A DNA stretch of 64,000 nt from Enterocloster aldenensis (GCF_003434055.1 NZ_QVEX01000018.1:32597-96596); one strand, 5' to 3'; shown: positions 12,001-18,069, counted from the first letter of the stretch. Numbers and translations: made by a program. The notes: generated from the sequence alone by a model not told the origin.

Positions 12001-12125
12001 GGTATGATATTGGCCACATCCATATCAGCAGCTTTTGCTGACAATGAAATCATGATGGATGACAGCAGGAATACCACTGCCAGCCACAAGGATAATGGGC
12101 GCTTTATACTCTTAATCCGTTTCAT
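1..12125 (-). CDS. Giant thioester/SpaA-like Cna-B surface protein with C-terminal membrane segments and apparent class B sortase start (partial)
   Basis: A single frame stays open from ATG 12125 to the left edge (4041 full codons, no stop). GGGAGGAAG lies 8 nt before the ATG. Residues 1-32 are a signal peptide. A class I thioester (TQXA-type) head follows: Cys77 in FCLEPGK and Gln138 in VVQVYYW are the predicted cross-linking pair. Residues ~630-910 are a low-complexity linker with a 20-residue repeat and a Asp/Glu-rich stretch. Residues ~1000-3600 hold many SpaA/Cna-B-like domains (for example ITKLDGDTKQPLEGA and FKETKAPPGYAL). V3635-RTGD plus a hydrophobic and basic stretch resembles a sorting signal, but the frame continues: a second signal-like helix (~3673-3697), an extracellular domain, two more helices (~3886-3914 and ~3925-3945), a Pro/Glu linker, then NPGYKFWLS, like the start of class B sortases. 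Adhesin role is from family knowledge; sortase identity is inference because only its edge is visible. Confidence 0.85.
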   Translation of the reverse strand, partial: MKRIKSIKRPLSLWLAVVFLLSSIMISLSAKAADMDVANIIPRYYVFQGKPLNVFGKTHNSMSFYQVGSAYGGATFCLEPGKKLWDGTACAYTRYEVRPGQSVPYIGSFDRYLSMVLAYEWLLWEGPFPDASRYGVVQVYYWGCLAGYEDDWDAQEQAMEKFAAVMGNPGVMTYYQSMKDSVIQGMDDYDAGNGTLPSWNGSRQRMSLKDGHYELTLDISTCRQLGNTTWSFPDTDWTYQLSEDGNSITFQYNGSQEPKGTITSADIPGVENKYFAYIFNPPSGLQVQMGRLDLGHSPSGASFEVEPDAPGSADGGAQLELYRHSETFESNYNIDLEKYCAETNQPLEGTAFYVWEDFDFSQINTDGYTEGEPDGSTGEVYLNRMLPEPETGYICDTINTDIGGQASHSDVRQYDYSKTYCMGHPAPEWIECTHEGGDGEEEGEDCSCDEENERLRGQWMAEQELCAATCDFHVQNDNEDDHGQNPEAMQAMLEDRDQTYENYINLEYSYHMQEKTARTGYILHGLHHDDKEIETVILTSAQAGGNVVTGYYKAGMVNHILDPVYHAMDKMGGLRFYTYPVPEAQEQDLDGQRSIVDVIKEKGEGKPVGTEPSADDVIEGSSVAGSNGQDGAENGQENGGGSQGTGESGGGNQGTEENGGESQGTGESGSGNQGTEESGGGSQGTGESGSGNQGTEENGGGSQGTGESGSGNQGTEENGSGTQVTEGSGSRNQGTKENGIPDIEENGNSKTDRTNSHVKSTVQKSGGSNNENQDIQGSGRKGQDARNPQSKSEDTRVSKSENRDNAHSKNQNHLSGTAASKGRGTLNLNDSKQNPIRFTCKSQEIPAVSKTARDKTILSSSIATDNNASSEPKDDVMITDEEDNPDEEDDSDKEEDSDKDEDTDEEDENQGESYETYEYTRNPIRPSIETDISLGEQNPDPQDKGNALTRFLTSLFSREDSDAISGFLPGFMDDSLDSIDVSAYGNPGLILYTFKVWDHRTEGRIHINKRDLELYKADMDSSFGQTQGDASLEGAVYGLFAAQDIIHPDGKSGIIYNQNDIVSIAATDKNGDASFLACTEQPATRLDGDGNIKPAEGGTGAGNLYDGSSITSSSEGFGTVTYPDNMAANGNQWIGRPLLLGNYYIKELSRSEGYELSVNGISLAESNRTQTGMTTVREAGQAWITGGLSDYNNMNADGSWNEFMVENFKTENGYDIIISGYPAGTDFYRVDTESRNEREQIITGSSLQPKLDEYGNPVYQTAKGGEYKTGPDGNPFMKPDTATDSGPDKQVPYGETLYYRFRTASYPSGTAAPDDMSQWGQPLNGDYLAVQVNGMLAQLKYKPVKDDSPWIDLNLSGDTNAKAAAEILDWFTAHNFYDCGTVESIYQKDGEYCARLQYDYSASSEDYPAIYDFANQRLYVQKTAAMDGGPADQVRYWIEYQKGEFNLSGKTVSVKEKKAITHTIAYGGEIEKQIKVIYQPVYETYVKGEILTDGSGNPIPVMERVFHYTEEEVSHEYERLMPLEASHDADNGSYTIHVENTTDWDRETRSVRTVYRAVTSRKTIDHNGMEMPYNQYLTDVAGAGVSVHASLPAMDAGSYIVLQALVYPGQTQPIQDGGTLTKPVQVLQRVIKQSIKVTKDISQTSYDGVNTYGSLHNDPLTVLLGLFRGGSSSQGTKILNQFKFKAYLKSNLENIYVDESGTIISEYIGREGFRGDVQKLYLPPAAAGGRRLLEPMDGAADGTYNYTKFFDAMYAADQKTRGTYPAGVLRQFAIDYYDIDGYKKEILAAEPGLNSDAAYERALLKAEGEAAAYLDIFAGLDQRLAIAWDKDPGGGADGDRTTLQCNTKNGKDDYYNHSIMLPYGTYVIAEQTPADVDKELANRHFNKDYPKEITLPFIPDISQDANTGETDVNDQTGSPYYRYDSTDTPEELIRKYKIRFNEETHIIQAHGQDGDFEVYKYGLDRDARPGHSLTSKEPYNPEYMDGNNDTVKAYYRGYTSQSEDAGMMDKVVYDGYETDSGQMEVRDNVPVMSGMQTAIDGKYAPMLVPWTVLAPAVDRVNPDDGSVETLVPSGSGEDFNFVAFAQEDFEDAYYSSRLRIEKLDAETGDNIIHDGALFRIYAAKRDVDKSGMNAAAGTGDVLFGEAVDWEGNTVADADGNPIMYPRVGQDNGAEDDLPIRLDKEGIPQYDESQLIRQYDKDGNETGIFRAYSTIREITKDGQVQKVPVGYIEMYQPLGAGAYVLVEVQAPKGYTRSRPAAFEIYSDDVTYYREQRNADGTTSGWEPRRAAKYQYAIPVSGETDRFRTETVSQVMVEDYPSRLEIHKVEDGDSMVGNQNVLQRTDAQGQTELSGGFDRDITVNDEGDLLIYQVHGRREKLEARGDVRDISFHPESGEWHGYVTKALDGFSEHIVEGSEKLLKSMAGVKPLYQLDGTFSGKGIRFDIPVSGARLSLYRAVEIETLDGNTYKGITVQREDGRVTAIEDTNTGTHREIRIIGQDSGPAAADVWDTVIVPNEPVNLYYYDLDQTSTRPDPVTGRLSVLDERGNHLCYADPNTGMAYVYDDYGRMLAYTTDEEGNKELVKSIQVVDDGTGSGQTIYENKSTEDDENGLPVYYTGGNVVTKEESWITDNSTDPHGKEEVAGAVHSIARLPFGAYILQEERVPYEQGYIQSKYMGLVLHDTDEVQKYFMQNEYTKTAFAKIDVRTQKEIQGAVMTLYRARLSDDKSPVQDEYGHYEKGEVYASWISGCLYDDNGNLKLDGNGQPIPTPQPHWIDHIPVGYYVLEETACPYEQGYVQSADVNIHIEETGNVQSFEMEDDFTAIDIWKYDTQNKDTIYKDSEAYLTLYRARLDDKGHPLIKDGIPQFDAGAGIFTFRAATYQDAQEVAATGRVTPDAAGNHAIMKYDYDFQPIPNTYQGRYYYTENGTTRLEYLPVGYYVLAESRNPEGYATSDPILITIEDIGHLERIQYAQMGDEPLRMEVSKVNITGGKEVHGAKLTVYPVDEKGDISDTPLILHQPAIEGGYQDIEASWISGLDGRYTQEDQAGGRIPEGFKPGDLRPHIIAYIPEGDYILREETTPYGFLQSVDIPFTVADTGIIQKTGMTDEIPDGILKIVKSDTDRPEEKLQGVEFQLTNQTTGRLCETVVTDTRGQALFQPKPIGYMDREGDFQPYTYVCRETKAAAGHMLNLKPYEFQFGYRDEETPLIELEYQPTNDSNRVVTDKLLGDTEEMLEGAVLRIERRKDGTPGDWEIIDQWITGRQGHSTRDLQAGHYRLIEIEGPEGFKILAEPMEFTITDGMEEVLHLKMRNYSTMADICKIKDGTNTLLAGARLRLIRKDSGEIIQEWTSEESGGRRFHGLEPGTYIIHEIQAPPGYRMAEDMEITVTDSTHTTQVFYFANRAASSSGGGDDTPKPRPEYISFKKTDTSGKAVEGAQFTFYDQEGNAMGTAISDFNGSFRIKKPADGTYTFKETKAPPGYALNPAIHSFTVKGADIIRGGYQIVNQEKRIEITKLDGDTKQPLEGAGLRIRSVQEPDQAVFDGVTDADGIITYHPPGPETYSISEVIPPQGYTAADTSYVFTVDSDGQVRGNTTLYNWKEKKPVKRIGRITAVYKVKSRFGNGTFHFGTGPKHKVRTGDNMPVLAVAVLGLFCLAGLAVSLHVKKGFKWPRGKKAAAVILILVLAGLILPNNTMAAQQGEEAGIAASETIYVSDEIIYPGMEAVEPIPQAAWIWAQDPITGQERKVLLPLSDYHFTNRRWENGFRLDVTVLDYGSDGYLLEDDLVELQGEEFPGHLKENLLAQAGLDSQAYRIERLQWEGEPYEKDGVWYRDVNAEGSRMVADCTAVYSGEVNRSVFGGSGVHEGGERDPGITGASVAHREMVMPGHAAVILAAVITAVCVFFVWIRRRYRNGRLRIELKRASGLLSILFFAGFMICFAVFVKMGTAYINGKNTYRTVREIAYKNTQAQAEPEGVELPEVEPELSGLPKAEQSPPETQKVDSEEQETPQAEQLKTQIQPPSSSINEPELIVQNPGYKFWLS
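9901..10219 (-). repeat. 60-bp in-frame tandem repeats in the giant surface protein linker
   Basis: Four clear copies of a 60-bp unit occupy 9961-10200, with a diverged copy at 9901-9960 and a partial one at 10201-10219. Each unit encodes 20 residues alternating between NQGTEENGG-like and SQGTGESGS-like halves. The Gly/Ser/Asn/Gln/Glu composition suggests a flexible stalk between the thioester head and the Cna-B region. Copy number in such arrays often varies between strains. Confidence 0.9.
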
Positions 12126-12142
12126 TTTATACTCTTCCTCCC

Positions 12143-12185
12143 AAATAAAAAACCATGGACTGCTTATAAAAATGCAGCGCCATAG
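12143..12185 (-). terminator. Hairpin with T-tract between the CAP gene and the giant adhesin
   Basis: Read on the minus strand, ATGGCGCTGC pairs with GCAGTCCAT (small internal loop, 10-nt loop) and is followed by GGTTTTTTATTT. It lies in the 87-nt gap after the CAP gene stop and just before the adhesin ribosome binding site. It could terminate the CAP transcript or attenuate read-through into the adhesin; no separate adhesin promoter was recognised between it and the ATG. Confidence 0.5.
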
Positions 12186-12212
12186 TTCTTCTAATCATTA
12201 TTAAGTAATGTG

Positions 12213-13043
12213 TTATTTTATGTATAGCTGGGACACATCATATCCATATTCCGTTATATATACGCCTACTCCTGTTTCTTTCCATTTGGAATCCAGCATA
12301 TTCTTCTTATGCTCAGAAGAATTTAACCAGCCATCCACTACTTTCTTCGCAAAATCATGGACCGTATGTGCATTTAAATAACCGCGTCCGGCTAAGTTTT
12401 CTCCGGATGAGGAATGTGTGGCCGTTATCACGGTATTATAATACCTTCCATCGGGCCTGGTATGGGAAAAGGTCCTGTTCACCTCCTCAGCCCTCACCAT
12501 TGCATTTTCCATCAGTTCATCATTCATGTCCAATGCATTCCTGCCCCTGGATTCCCTTTCTTCATTCACCAATTCCCAAATCACATACGCCAGTCCATAA
12601 GGGGCCAAATCTTCCAAGGGATTGGCCTGATTGGATACAGCTGTCCTGTTTTCCTCCAATTGGCTTTCTAATCCATCTGCCCAAGCCCCATCATATGCCC
12701 AGTCAGCTCTTTCCCCATGGATTGCCATGCCCGGATAATAATCCCTGCCTTCAGGTAATACGGTCATGCATACCATGCCATTGTACAGCGCTGCCCCATC
12801 CCCGTTAACCCTTACCCCCTGGTCAGCCGGGTTCAATGACAGATAGCCGTTTCCATCAAAACAATAATTCTCCGCAATACCATCATGGTTCCCATCAACC
12901 CAGGCCCATGTCAAGAACGGATAACTCCCGTCGTCATTCTGCCACCAGCAGCCATTACCGTCCTCCATCCACTGCCCCGCATAAACCGGCGGCGTCATTA
13001 TCAATGCTGCTGCCGCGGTTAATATGGCCAGACGTCTTACCAT
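12213..13043 (-). CDS. Secreted CAP (SCP/PR1)-domain protein with N-terminal wall-binding-like repeats
   Basis: This 276-residue protein has a signal peptide (residues ~1-22). Next come Trp-rich segments around residues 24-75 (GQWMEDGNGCWWQ, AWVDGNHDG) that resemble choline/cell-wall-binding repeats. The C-terminal ~120 residues form a CAP domain: VNEERESRGRNALDMN, FSHTRPDGR, SSGENLAGRGY and GWLNSSEHKKNML include the His and Glu positions typical of the family. Bacterial CAP proteins are extracellular and mostly of unknown activity. GGGAGG lies about 8 nt before the ATG. It is the nearest upstream gene of the giant adhesin on the same strand, so the two may be co-expressed at the cell surface. 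Confidence 0.88.
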   Translation of the reverse strand: MVRRLAILTAAAALIMTPPVYAGQWMEDGNGCWWQNDDGSYPFLTWAWVDGNHDGIAENYCFDGNGYLSLNPADQGVRVNGDGAALYNGMVCMTVLPEGRDYYPGMAIHGERADWAYDGAWADGLESQLEENRTAVSNQANPLEDLAPYGLAYVIWELVNEERESRGRNALDMNDELMENAMVRAEEVNRTFSHTRPDGRYYNTVITATHSSSGENLAGRGYLNAHTVHDFAKKVVDGWLNSSEHKKNMLDSKWKETGVGVYITEYGYDVSQLYIK

Positions 13044-13612
13044 AATCCCATCCTCCCTTTCGTTTCAAACAATGAATCAATGTATGAATAAACCAACTCC
13101 GCATCTATGGCTTTTTCTTATTCATTTTCAATCCATTAAAATGGAATGCGCCTAATAAAGGAAAAATAAACAGCCGCTGCCGCCCATTCCATCCATACAA
13201 TTGAAAACATCCATTGTCAAGGTTCAGTTATCTTTGCTGCTCCCTGCATACCTGCCCTGGTTACATACATGGAAATACTATTTTGAAAAAAGTAGAAAAC
13301 CTAGATTTAAATCCGATATCATCAGACATCTTAAATCCAAAGACCATTGCCTCCCTTCCTCCTGCTTATTCCTTCATTATCAACAATGTGAATATGGGCC
13401 GAACCGGCCAGCCAAACGGAACAATCCTTTGTCCCATAGAAACTTCCACAGAGAACTCTGTGTGAATGAATATAGAATAGCACACCTGCAATCCCCAAGT
13501 CAAGGCCAACATTTATTTTTTTCTAAAACTATTTTCCCAGCTATTCCCGCCCTATTTCCTGTTCCGATATACCGCCCCACCCCCATGCCTCCCACCGCAA
13601 TCTTTCCACCAC
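13044..13612. other. Intergenic stretch without a recognised gene
   Basis: AT-rich sequence upstream of the CAP gene on one side and beyond the nfnB terminator on the other. A 158-codon plus-strand open frame (13201-13677) has no ribosome binding site, no domain and a Pro/His-rich composition, so it is not called. The CAP promoter should lie here, but no convincing -35/-10 pair was found. Confidence 0.5.
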
Positions 13613-13660
13613 AAAAAACCGGTACCCAGATGCCTGCACAGCACCCGGATACCGGTTTAA
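13613..13660 (-). terminator. Rho-independent terminator of nfnAB
   Basis: On the minus strand AAACCGGTATCC (13647-13658) pairs with GGGTACCGGTTT (13616-13627), and a T-run follows (complement of 13613-13618). It begins about 30 nt after the nfnB stop codon. Confidence 0.75.
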
Positions 13661-13690
13661 AACCTTCTATCCTATAATCATGCGTTCAAT

Positions 13691-15076
13691 CTATTTCCCC
13701 TGAAGGAACTCATCAATACCCCTTGCTCCTGCGCGTCCTGCCTCCATGGCAAGGATTACGGTTGCAGCGCCTGTAACGGCATCACCGCCCGCATACACGC
13801 CTTCCTTGGTGGTCTTTCCATTGGCTTCATCAGCAATGATGCATTTCCACCGGTTGGTCTCAAGGCCTTCCGTGGTGGAGCTTATGAGCGGGTTGGGGGA
13901 TGTTCCCAGGGACATGATGACTGCATCCACATCAATGGTGTAGTCGGAGCCTGGTATCTCCACCGGTCTGCGGCGCCCGGATGCGTCCGGCTCGCCCAGT
14001 TCCATTTTCCTTACAACCATGCCCTTAACCCATCCATTGTCATCGGTGAGGATTTCCACAGGGTTGGTCAGAAGGTTGAAAATGATTCCCTCTTCCTTTG
14101 CATGATGCACTTCTTCCACACGGGCGGGAAGCTCTGCCTCACTTCTTCTGTATACAACATGCACTTTTGCGCCAAGACGGAGGGCTGTCCTGGCAGCATC
14201 CATGGCCACGTTTCCGCCGCCCACGACCGCTACCTTCTTGCCCAGGTAAATCGGGGTATCATAGTCATCCCTGAAAGCCTTCATCAGGTTGCTTCTGGTC
14301 AGGTATTCATTGGCTGAAAATACGCCGCTGGCATTCTCGCCCGGGATTCCCATGAACTTGGGAAGTCCTGCGCCGGAGCCGATGAACACGGCCTTAAAGC
14401 CCTCTTCATCCATGAGTTCGTCAATGGTCACTGACTTTCCAATGATGACATTGGTCTCAATCTCAACGCCCAGCTTTTTCACGTTCTCAATCTCAGGGCG
14501 AACAACCCCGGACTTGGGAAGACGGAATTCCGGGATACCGTATGTAAGCACGCCGCCCGGCTCGTGGAGCGCCTCAAATATGGTCACCTCGTATCCCATC
14601 TTAGCCAGGTCGCCTGCGCAGGTAAGTCCCGCGGGGCCGGAACCGATGACGGCAACCTTTAAGCCGTTGGTCTTCTCAGGCTTTGCAGGCACGAATCCAT
14701 TTTCCCTGGACCAGTCTGCCACAAAACGCTCCAGCTTTCCGATGGAGATTGGCTCGCCCTTGATGCCGCGGATACATTTTCCTTCACACTGGCTCTCCTG
14801 GGGGCATACACGGCCGCAGACAGCCGGCAGCGCGCTGGACTCTGCGATGGTGTTGGCCGCATCCTCGAACTTGCCGTCCTTTACTTCTGCAATGAACTTG
14901 GGTATATTGATTGCAACCGGACATCCCTGGATGCACTTTGCATTCTTACAGTTGATGCAGCGCTGTGCCTCTGCCTGGGCCTCCTCCTGGTTGTATCCAA
15001 GACATACTTCCTCAAAATTAGCTGCCCTTACCTTCGGGTCCTGTTCCCTTACCGGTATCTTCTTTAATACGTCCAT
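13691..15076 (-). CDS. nfnB: NADPH-dependent glutamate synthase-like oxidoreductase, NfnB/SudA-type subunit
   Basis: A 461-residue iron-sulfur flavoprotein. An N-terminal cysteine cluster domain carries CINCKNAKCIQGCP and CGRVCPQESQCEGKC, the pattern that binds [4Fe-4S] clusters in the glutamate synthase small-subunit family. An FAD fold follows (GSGPAGLTCAGDLAKMGY) and then an NADP(H) fold (VVGGGNVAMDAARTALRLGA). Databases often name it gltA, but there is no glutamate synthase large subunit here. It is instead coupled (TAATG overlap) to an NfnA-type FAD/[2Fe-2S] subunit. That pairing is the signature of NfnAB, the cytoplasmic electron-bifurcating NADH-dependent reduced ferredoxin:NADP oxidoreductase of anaerobes. 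The related SudAB sulfide dehydrogenase cannot be excluded by sequence alone. Confidence 0.88.
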   Translation of the reverse strand: MDVLKKIPVREQDPKVRAANFEEVCLGYNQEEAQAEAQRCINCKNAKCIQGCPVAINIPKFIAEVKDGKFEDAANTIAESSALPAVCGRVCPQESQCEGKCIRGIKGEPISIGKLERFVADWSRENGFVPAKPEKTNGLKVAVIGSGPAGLTCAGDLAKMGYEVTIFEALHEPGGVLTYGIPEFRLPKSGVVRPEIENVKKLGVEIETNVIIGKSVTIDELMDEEGFKAVFIGSGAGLPKFMGIPGENASGVFSANEYLTRSNLMKAFRDDYDTPIYLGKKVAVVGGGNVAMDAARTALRLGAKVHVVYRRSEAELPARVEEVHHAKEEGIIFNLLTNPVEILTDDNGWVKGMVVRKMELGEPDASGRRRPVEIPGSDYTIDVDAVIMSLGTSPNPLISSTTEGLETNRWKCIIADEANGKTTKEGVYAGGDAVTGAATVILAMEAGRAGARGIDEFLQGK

Positions 15077-15966
15077 TATTCCTCACCTCCGCAATTTCCG
15101 CATCCGCCGTGGTGTGTTGCGCCCTCGCGCAGCCTTAAAATAGCCCTGCCTTCTTCTGTCTTATACATCAGCTGGCGCTTCATGGCCTGGTCAAAATCCA
15201 CCAGGTGTCCGTCAAACTCAGGTCCGTCCACGCATGCGAACTTCACTTCCCCGCCAACGCTCACACGGCAGGCGCCGCACATGCCGGTTCCGTCCACCAT
15301 GATCGGGTTAAGGCTGACAATGGTGGGGATGCCCAGTTCCTTGGTGAGTCTGCACACGAATTTCATCATGATCATGGGACCGATGGCAACACAGACATCG
15401 TACTTCTTACCTTCATTTTCAACCAGGTCCTTGATGACCTCGGTAACCATGCCCTTGCGCTCATAAGAACCATCATCTGTTGTTATGTAAAGATTGCCTG
15501 CAACTGCCTTCAGCTCATCTTCCAGGATTAACAGGTCCTTTGTCTTGGAACCTTCAATCACATCTACATCAATGCCATGTTCCTTCATCCATTTAACCTG
15601 TGGGTATACAGGAGCAGAACCAACGCCGCCGGCCACGAAAAGGTAGCGTCTCTTCTTCACTTCTTCCAGGTCTTCCTTAACGAACTCGGAAGGCTGGCCC
15701 AGAGGTCCCACAAAATCCTGGAAATAATCCCCGGCCTTAAAGCCTGCCATACGCTCGGTGGAAGCGCCCACTGTCTGGAATACAATGGTAACAAGCCCCT
15801 TCTCCCTGTCGAAATCACAGATGGTCAGCGGAATCCTCTCTCCTGCTTCATCCATCTTAACGATTACAAATTCACCTGGCTGGCAGGCTCTGGCTACACG
15901 CGGTGCTTCCACGTCCATCAGATAAATCTTGTCTGCCAGGCATTCTGCCTTAACAATCTTGTACAT
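15076..15966 (-). CDS. nfnA: NfnA/SudB-type FAD and [2Fe-2S] subunit (ferredoxin:NADP oxidoreductase alpha subunit)
   Basis: A 296-residue protein of the dihydroorotate dehydrogenase electron-transfer subunit family. An FAD-binding barrel comes first (IPLTICDFDREKGLVTIVFQ), then a NAD-binding region (VAGGVGSAPVYPQVKWMKEHG), then the [2Fe-2S] cysteines GTGMCGACRVSVGG and FACVDGPEF. The tail CGNCGGEE is common in NfnA homologues. It precedes nfnB with a one-base TAATG overlap, so translation is coupled. AGGAGG lies about 6 nt before the ATG. An aldose-epimerase-like gene ends only 35 nt upstream on the same strand, so read-through is possible. Confidence 0.88.
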   Translation of the reverse strand: MYKIVKAECLADKIYLMDVEAPRVARACQPGEFVIVKMDEAGERIPLTICDFDREKGLVTIVFQTVGASTERMAGFKAGDYFQDFVGPLGQPSEFVKEDLEEVKKRRYLFVAGGVGSAPVYPQVKWMKEHGIDVDVIEGSKTKDLLILEDELKAVAGNLYITTDDGSYERKGMVTEVIKDLVENEGKKYDVCVAIGPMIMMKFVCRLTKELGIPTIVSLNPIMVDGTGMCGACRVSVGGEVKFACVDGPEFDGHLVDFDQAMKRQLMYKTEEGRAILRLREGATHHGGCGNCGGEE

Positions 15967-16001
15967 GGTTCTCCTCCTGATTTGTTAAAATGTTATATTC
16001 G

Positions 16002-16916
16002 TTAACCTACCTCAATGGTATAGCTCCTGCTCCAGCTATCCCATCCAGGCAGGGAAATGATACCTTTCCTGTCCTTTAATTCACCCTTGCAGCCATCTGA
16101 GGCACAGAGTCCGTACCAGGGCTCCAGGCAGACAAACGGGTGGGTCTCCTCCATGGTCCACACACCCAGATATGGGAAATCATTGCATCCCATGGTAACA
16201 TATGGCCTGCCGTCCAGAAGCAGGCTCACACTGCTGACCTGGGCGTCATCAAACATATAGGTAAGGGCTGTGTCAAAGAACCCTTTTGTCAGAGGCGTCC
16301 TTCCCTCCTGAAGCTTAAGCGTGCCCTGCAGTTCCCCTGACTCATAACCTTCCGGCGTGGGCGCAAGATAATGAAGGCTGTCCTGGTGCTGCCCTTCCCT
16401 GCAGCCTTGGCGGTTAAATTCAAAGGTGAAATCGTAAATGCTCCGGCCCTCCGGTACCTGGAACGCGGGATGCCCTCCAATCATGAACAGCATTTCCCCG
16501 GAATCCTGGTTGGTCACCTTCCACATCACCGTAATGGTGCGGCCTTCCAGCCTGTGTCCAATCTCCAGTTCAAAATGGAATGGATATTTGGCAAATGTCT
16601 CAGGCGTGTCCTTTAATTTAAACCAGCACTCATCCATGTCGCACAGCACCGGTTCAAACTCCATGTCCCTGGCAAATCCATGCTGGGTGGGCATGGCATA
16701 CTCTTTTTCTTCATGGATATATCTGCCCTCGTAGCATTTGCCCACAAAAGGAAAAAGGACAGGCGCATGACGGTCCCAGACAGCCGGGTCCGCGCCCCAG
16801 AGGATTTCCCTGCCGGCCTTTTTATCATAAATCCTGGTCAGTTCCGCCCCGTGCCTTGCCACTGTAACTAAAAGGTCATCATTTTCCAATGTAAATAATG
16901 TTCCATCCTGCTTCAT
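16002..16916 (-). CDS. Aldose 1-epimerase family protein (LacX-like)
   Basis: A 304-residue soluble protein of the galactose mutarotase-like fold. LLVTVARHGAELTRIYDK at the N-terminus, HAPVLFPFVGKC, PTQHGFARDMEF (His and Arg of the sugar pocket), GGHPAFQVP and VCLEPWYGLCAS near the C-terminus match the LacX/YeaD-type branch. These enzymes interconvert sugar anomers or sugar-phosphate anomers; the exact substrate cannot be told. GGGGGA lies 6 nt before the ATG. It stands alone after its own promoter and may feed transcription into nfnAB 35 nt downstream. Confidence 0.88.
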   Translation of the reverse strand: MKQDGTLFTLENDDLLVTVARHGAELTRIYDKKAGREILWGADPAVWDRHAPVLFPFVGKCYEGRYIHEEKEYAMPTQHGFARDMEFEPVLCDMDECWFKLKDTPETFAKYPFHFELEIGHRLEGRTITVMWKVTNQDSGEMLFMIGGHPAFQVPEGRSIYDFTFEFNRQGCREGQHQDSLHYLAPTPEGYESGELQGTLKLQEGRTPLTKGFFDTALTYMFDDAQVSSVSLLLDGRPYVTMGCNDFPYLGVWTMEETHPFVCLEPWYGLCASDGCKGELKDRKGIISLPGWDSWSRSYTIEVG

Positions 16917-16964
16917 ATGGATTCCCCCATCCTGCTTGTGAGAATTTACTCTTACCCAAGCTTT

Positions 16965-16993
16965 ATATTATCATTTTCTGCATCATGTTACAA
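16965..16993 (-). promoter_or_regulatory. Sigma-A-type promoter of the aldose epimerase gene
   Basis: On the minus strand -35 TTGTAA (16988-16993) and -10 TAATAT (16965-16970) are separated by 17 bp. The start codon is 49 nt downstream. Confidence 0.6.
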
Positions 16994-17055
16994 CTGGTTT
17001 TTCAAATATTTCTAAAAATTTTTTAGATTTTAGTCGTTATATACAATTTTTTTGG

Positions 17056-17547
17056 TTATTTCTTCCTTTGGAACTTCTGGAACGTGTAGCACAGATCAAA
17101 ATACGTCTGTTCATCACTCTCCCCGGTCATTTCCCACGCCCCATCTTTTTCCAGATTACTGAAAAATGTATCTGCGTCATAGGTATAGTCAATACGGGTC
17201 ACATGGACCGTGTCCACATAGGGCAGGAACTGCTCATATATGCTCAGCCCGCCAATGATATATATATCATCCGTATCATAGGCAGAGAGCACCTCCAAGG
17301 CCTGGTCCAGGCTGCCGCACACCCGTGCCCCTTTCACCTTATAATCCCTGTTCCCGGACAGCACCACGTTCACGCGGTTTCCCAGCGGCTGGGCTCCCGG
17401 CAGGCCTTCCAGGGTTTTCCTGCCCATGACCACCACCTTGCCCGCTGTTTCCCGCATCAGCATCTGCTGGTCAGCCGGTATGGTCACCAGACCGCGTCCG
17501 TCTTTTCCAATGGCCCAGTGCCGGTCGGCCGCCACAAGGATGTTCAT
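17056..17547 (-). CDS. folA: Dihydrofolate reductase, second and more diverged copy
   Basis: A 163-residue DHFR-fold protein. It keeps the N-terminal strand (NILVAADRHWAIGKDG), GKVVVMGRKTLEGLPG, the nucleotide-binding IYIIGGLSIYEQFLPYVD and a C-terminal Phe-rich strand. The substrate helix reads LVTIPADQQMLMRET: the catalytic acid (Asp) is present, but the aromatic residues usual after it are replaced. Together with AIGKDGRGLV in place of the usual loop, this marks it as more diverged than its neighbour. Its ATG overlaps the stop of the upstream copy by four bases (ATGA), so the two are translated together. Likely NADPH-dependent reduction of dihydrofolate; a changed substrate or drug tolerance is possible but unproven. 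Confidence 0.88.
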   Translation of the reverse strand: MNILVAADRHWAIGKDGRGLVTIPADQQMLMRETAGKVVVMGRKTLEGLPGAQPLGNRVNVVLSGNRDYKVKGARVCGSLDQALEVLSAYDTDDIYIIGGLSIYEQFLPYVDTVHVTRIDYTYDADTFFSNLEKDGAWEMTGESDEQTYFDLCYTFQKFQRKK

Positions 17548-18041
17548 AGTCCCTGCCTCCTTGTATAGACTTTAAATTCATAGGTAATCCCATTGTATTC
17601 CTGCATCTGGCTGGTGCTTGTGACTTCCCATTCCCCGGTCCTGTCCAGGTCCACAAAATCCGTATCAGCCTCAAAAACATGATGGATACAGGTTACATAT
17701 GCCTTATGACAATATGGAAGGAATTCCCTGTAAACCATCCCTCCCCCTATAATGAATATATCCTCTTCAGGATACTGTTTCAGGGCCTCAAGCACCTGGC
17801 CCGCATCATGGCAGACCGTCACTCCCCCGGGACAGTAATCCCGGTTCCCGGTCAGGACAATATTGACCCGGTTCTTCAGGGGTTTTCCATCCGGAAAGCT
17901 TTCCAATGTCTTTCTTCCCATGACAACCACTTTTCCTCTGGTTGTCTCCCGGAAATATTTCATATCCCCCGGAAGATGGGTCAGAAGACCACCGTTCCTG
18001 CCGATTCCCCACTTCTCATCCACTGCTACAATCAGATTCAT
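17544..18041 (-). CDS. folA: Dihydrofolate reductase, first copy
   Basis: A 165-residue DHFR. It has the standard N-terminus (NLIVAVDEKWGIGRNGGLL), a substrate helix with catalytic Asp (HLPGDMKYFRETT), the NADPH-binding segment GKVVVMGRKTLESFP and IFIIGGGMVYREFLPYC. It regenerates tetrahydrofolate, which the divergently transcribed thymidylate synthase next door oxidises to dihydrofolate. A second folA copy follows with a 4-nt overlap. AGGAGG precedes the ATG by 7 nt. The leader contains a strong inverted repeat at 18070-18110. Confidence 0.93.
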   Translation of the reverse strand: MNLIVAVDEKWGIGRNGGLLTHLPGDMKYFRETTRGKVVVMGRKTLESFPDGKPLKNRVNIVLTGNRDYCPGGVTVCHDAGQVLEALKQYPEEDIFIIGGGMVYREFLPYCHKAYVTCIHHVFEADTDFVDLDRTGEWEVTSTSQMQEYNGITYEFKVYTRRQGL

Positions 18042-18069
18042 CTATAGCCTCCTGTCCTTGGTCATGTTT

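Noticed and set aside
13201..13677. 158-codon plus-strand open frame in the CAP-nfnB gap
   Set aside because: No ribosome binding site, Pro/His-rich, no recognisable domain, and it runs through the nfnB terminator hairpin.
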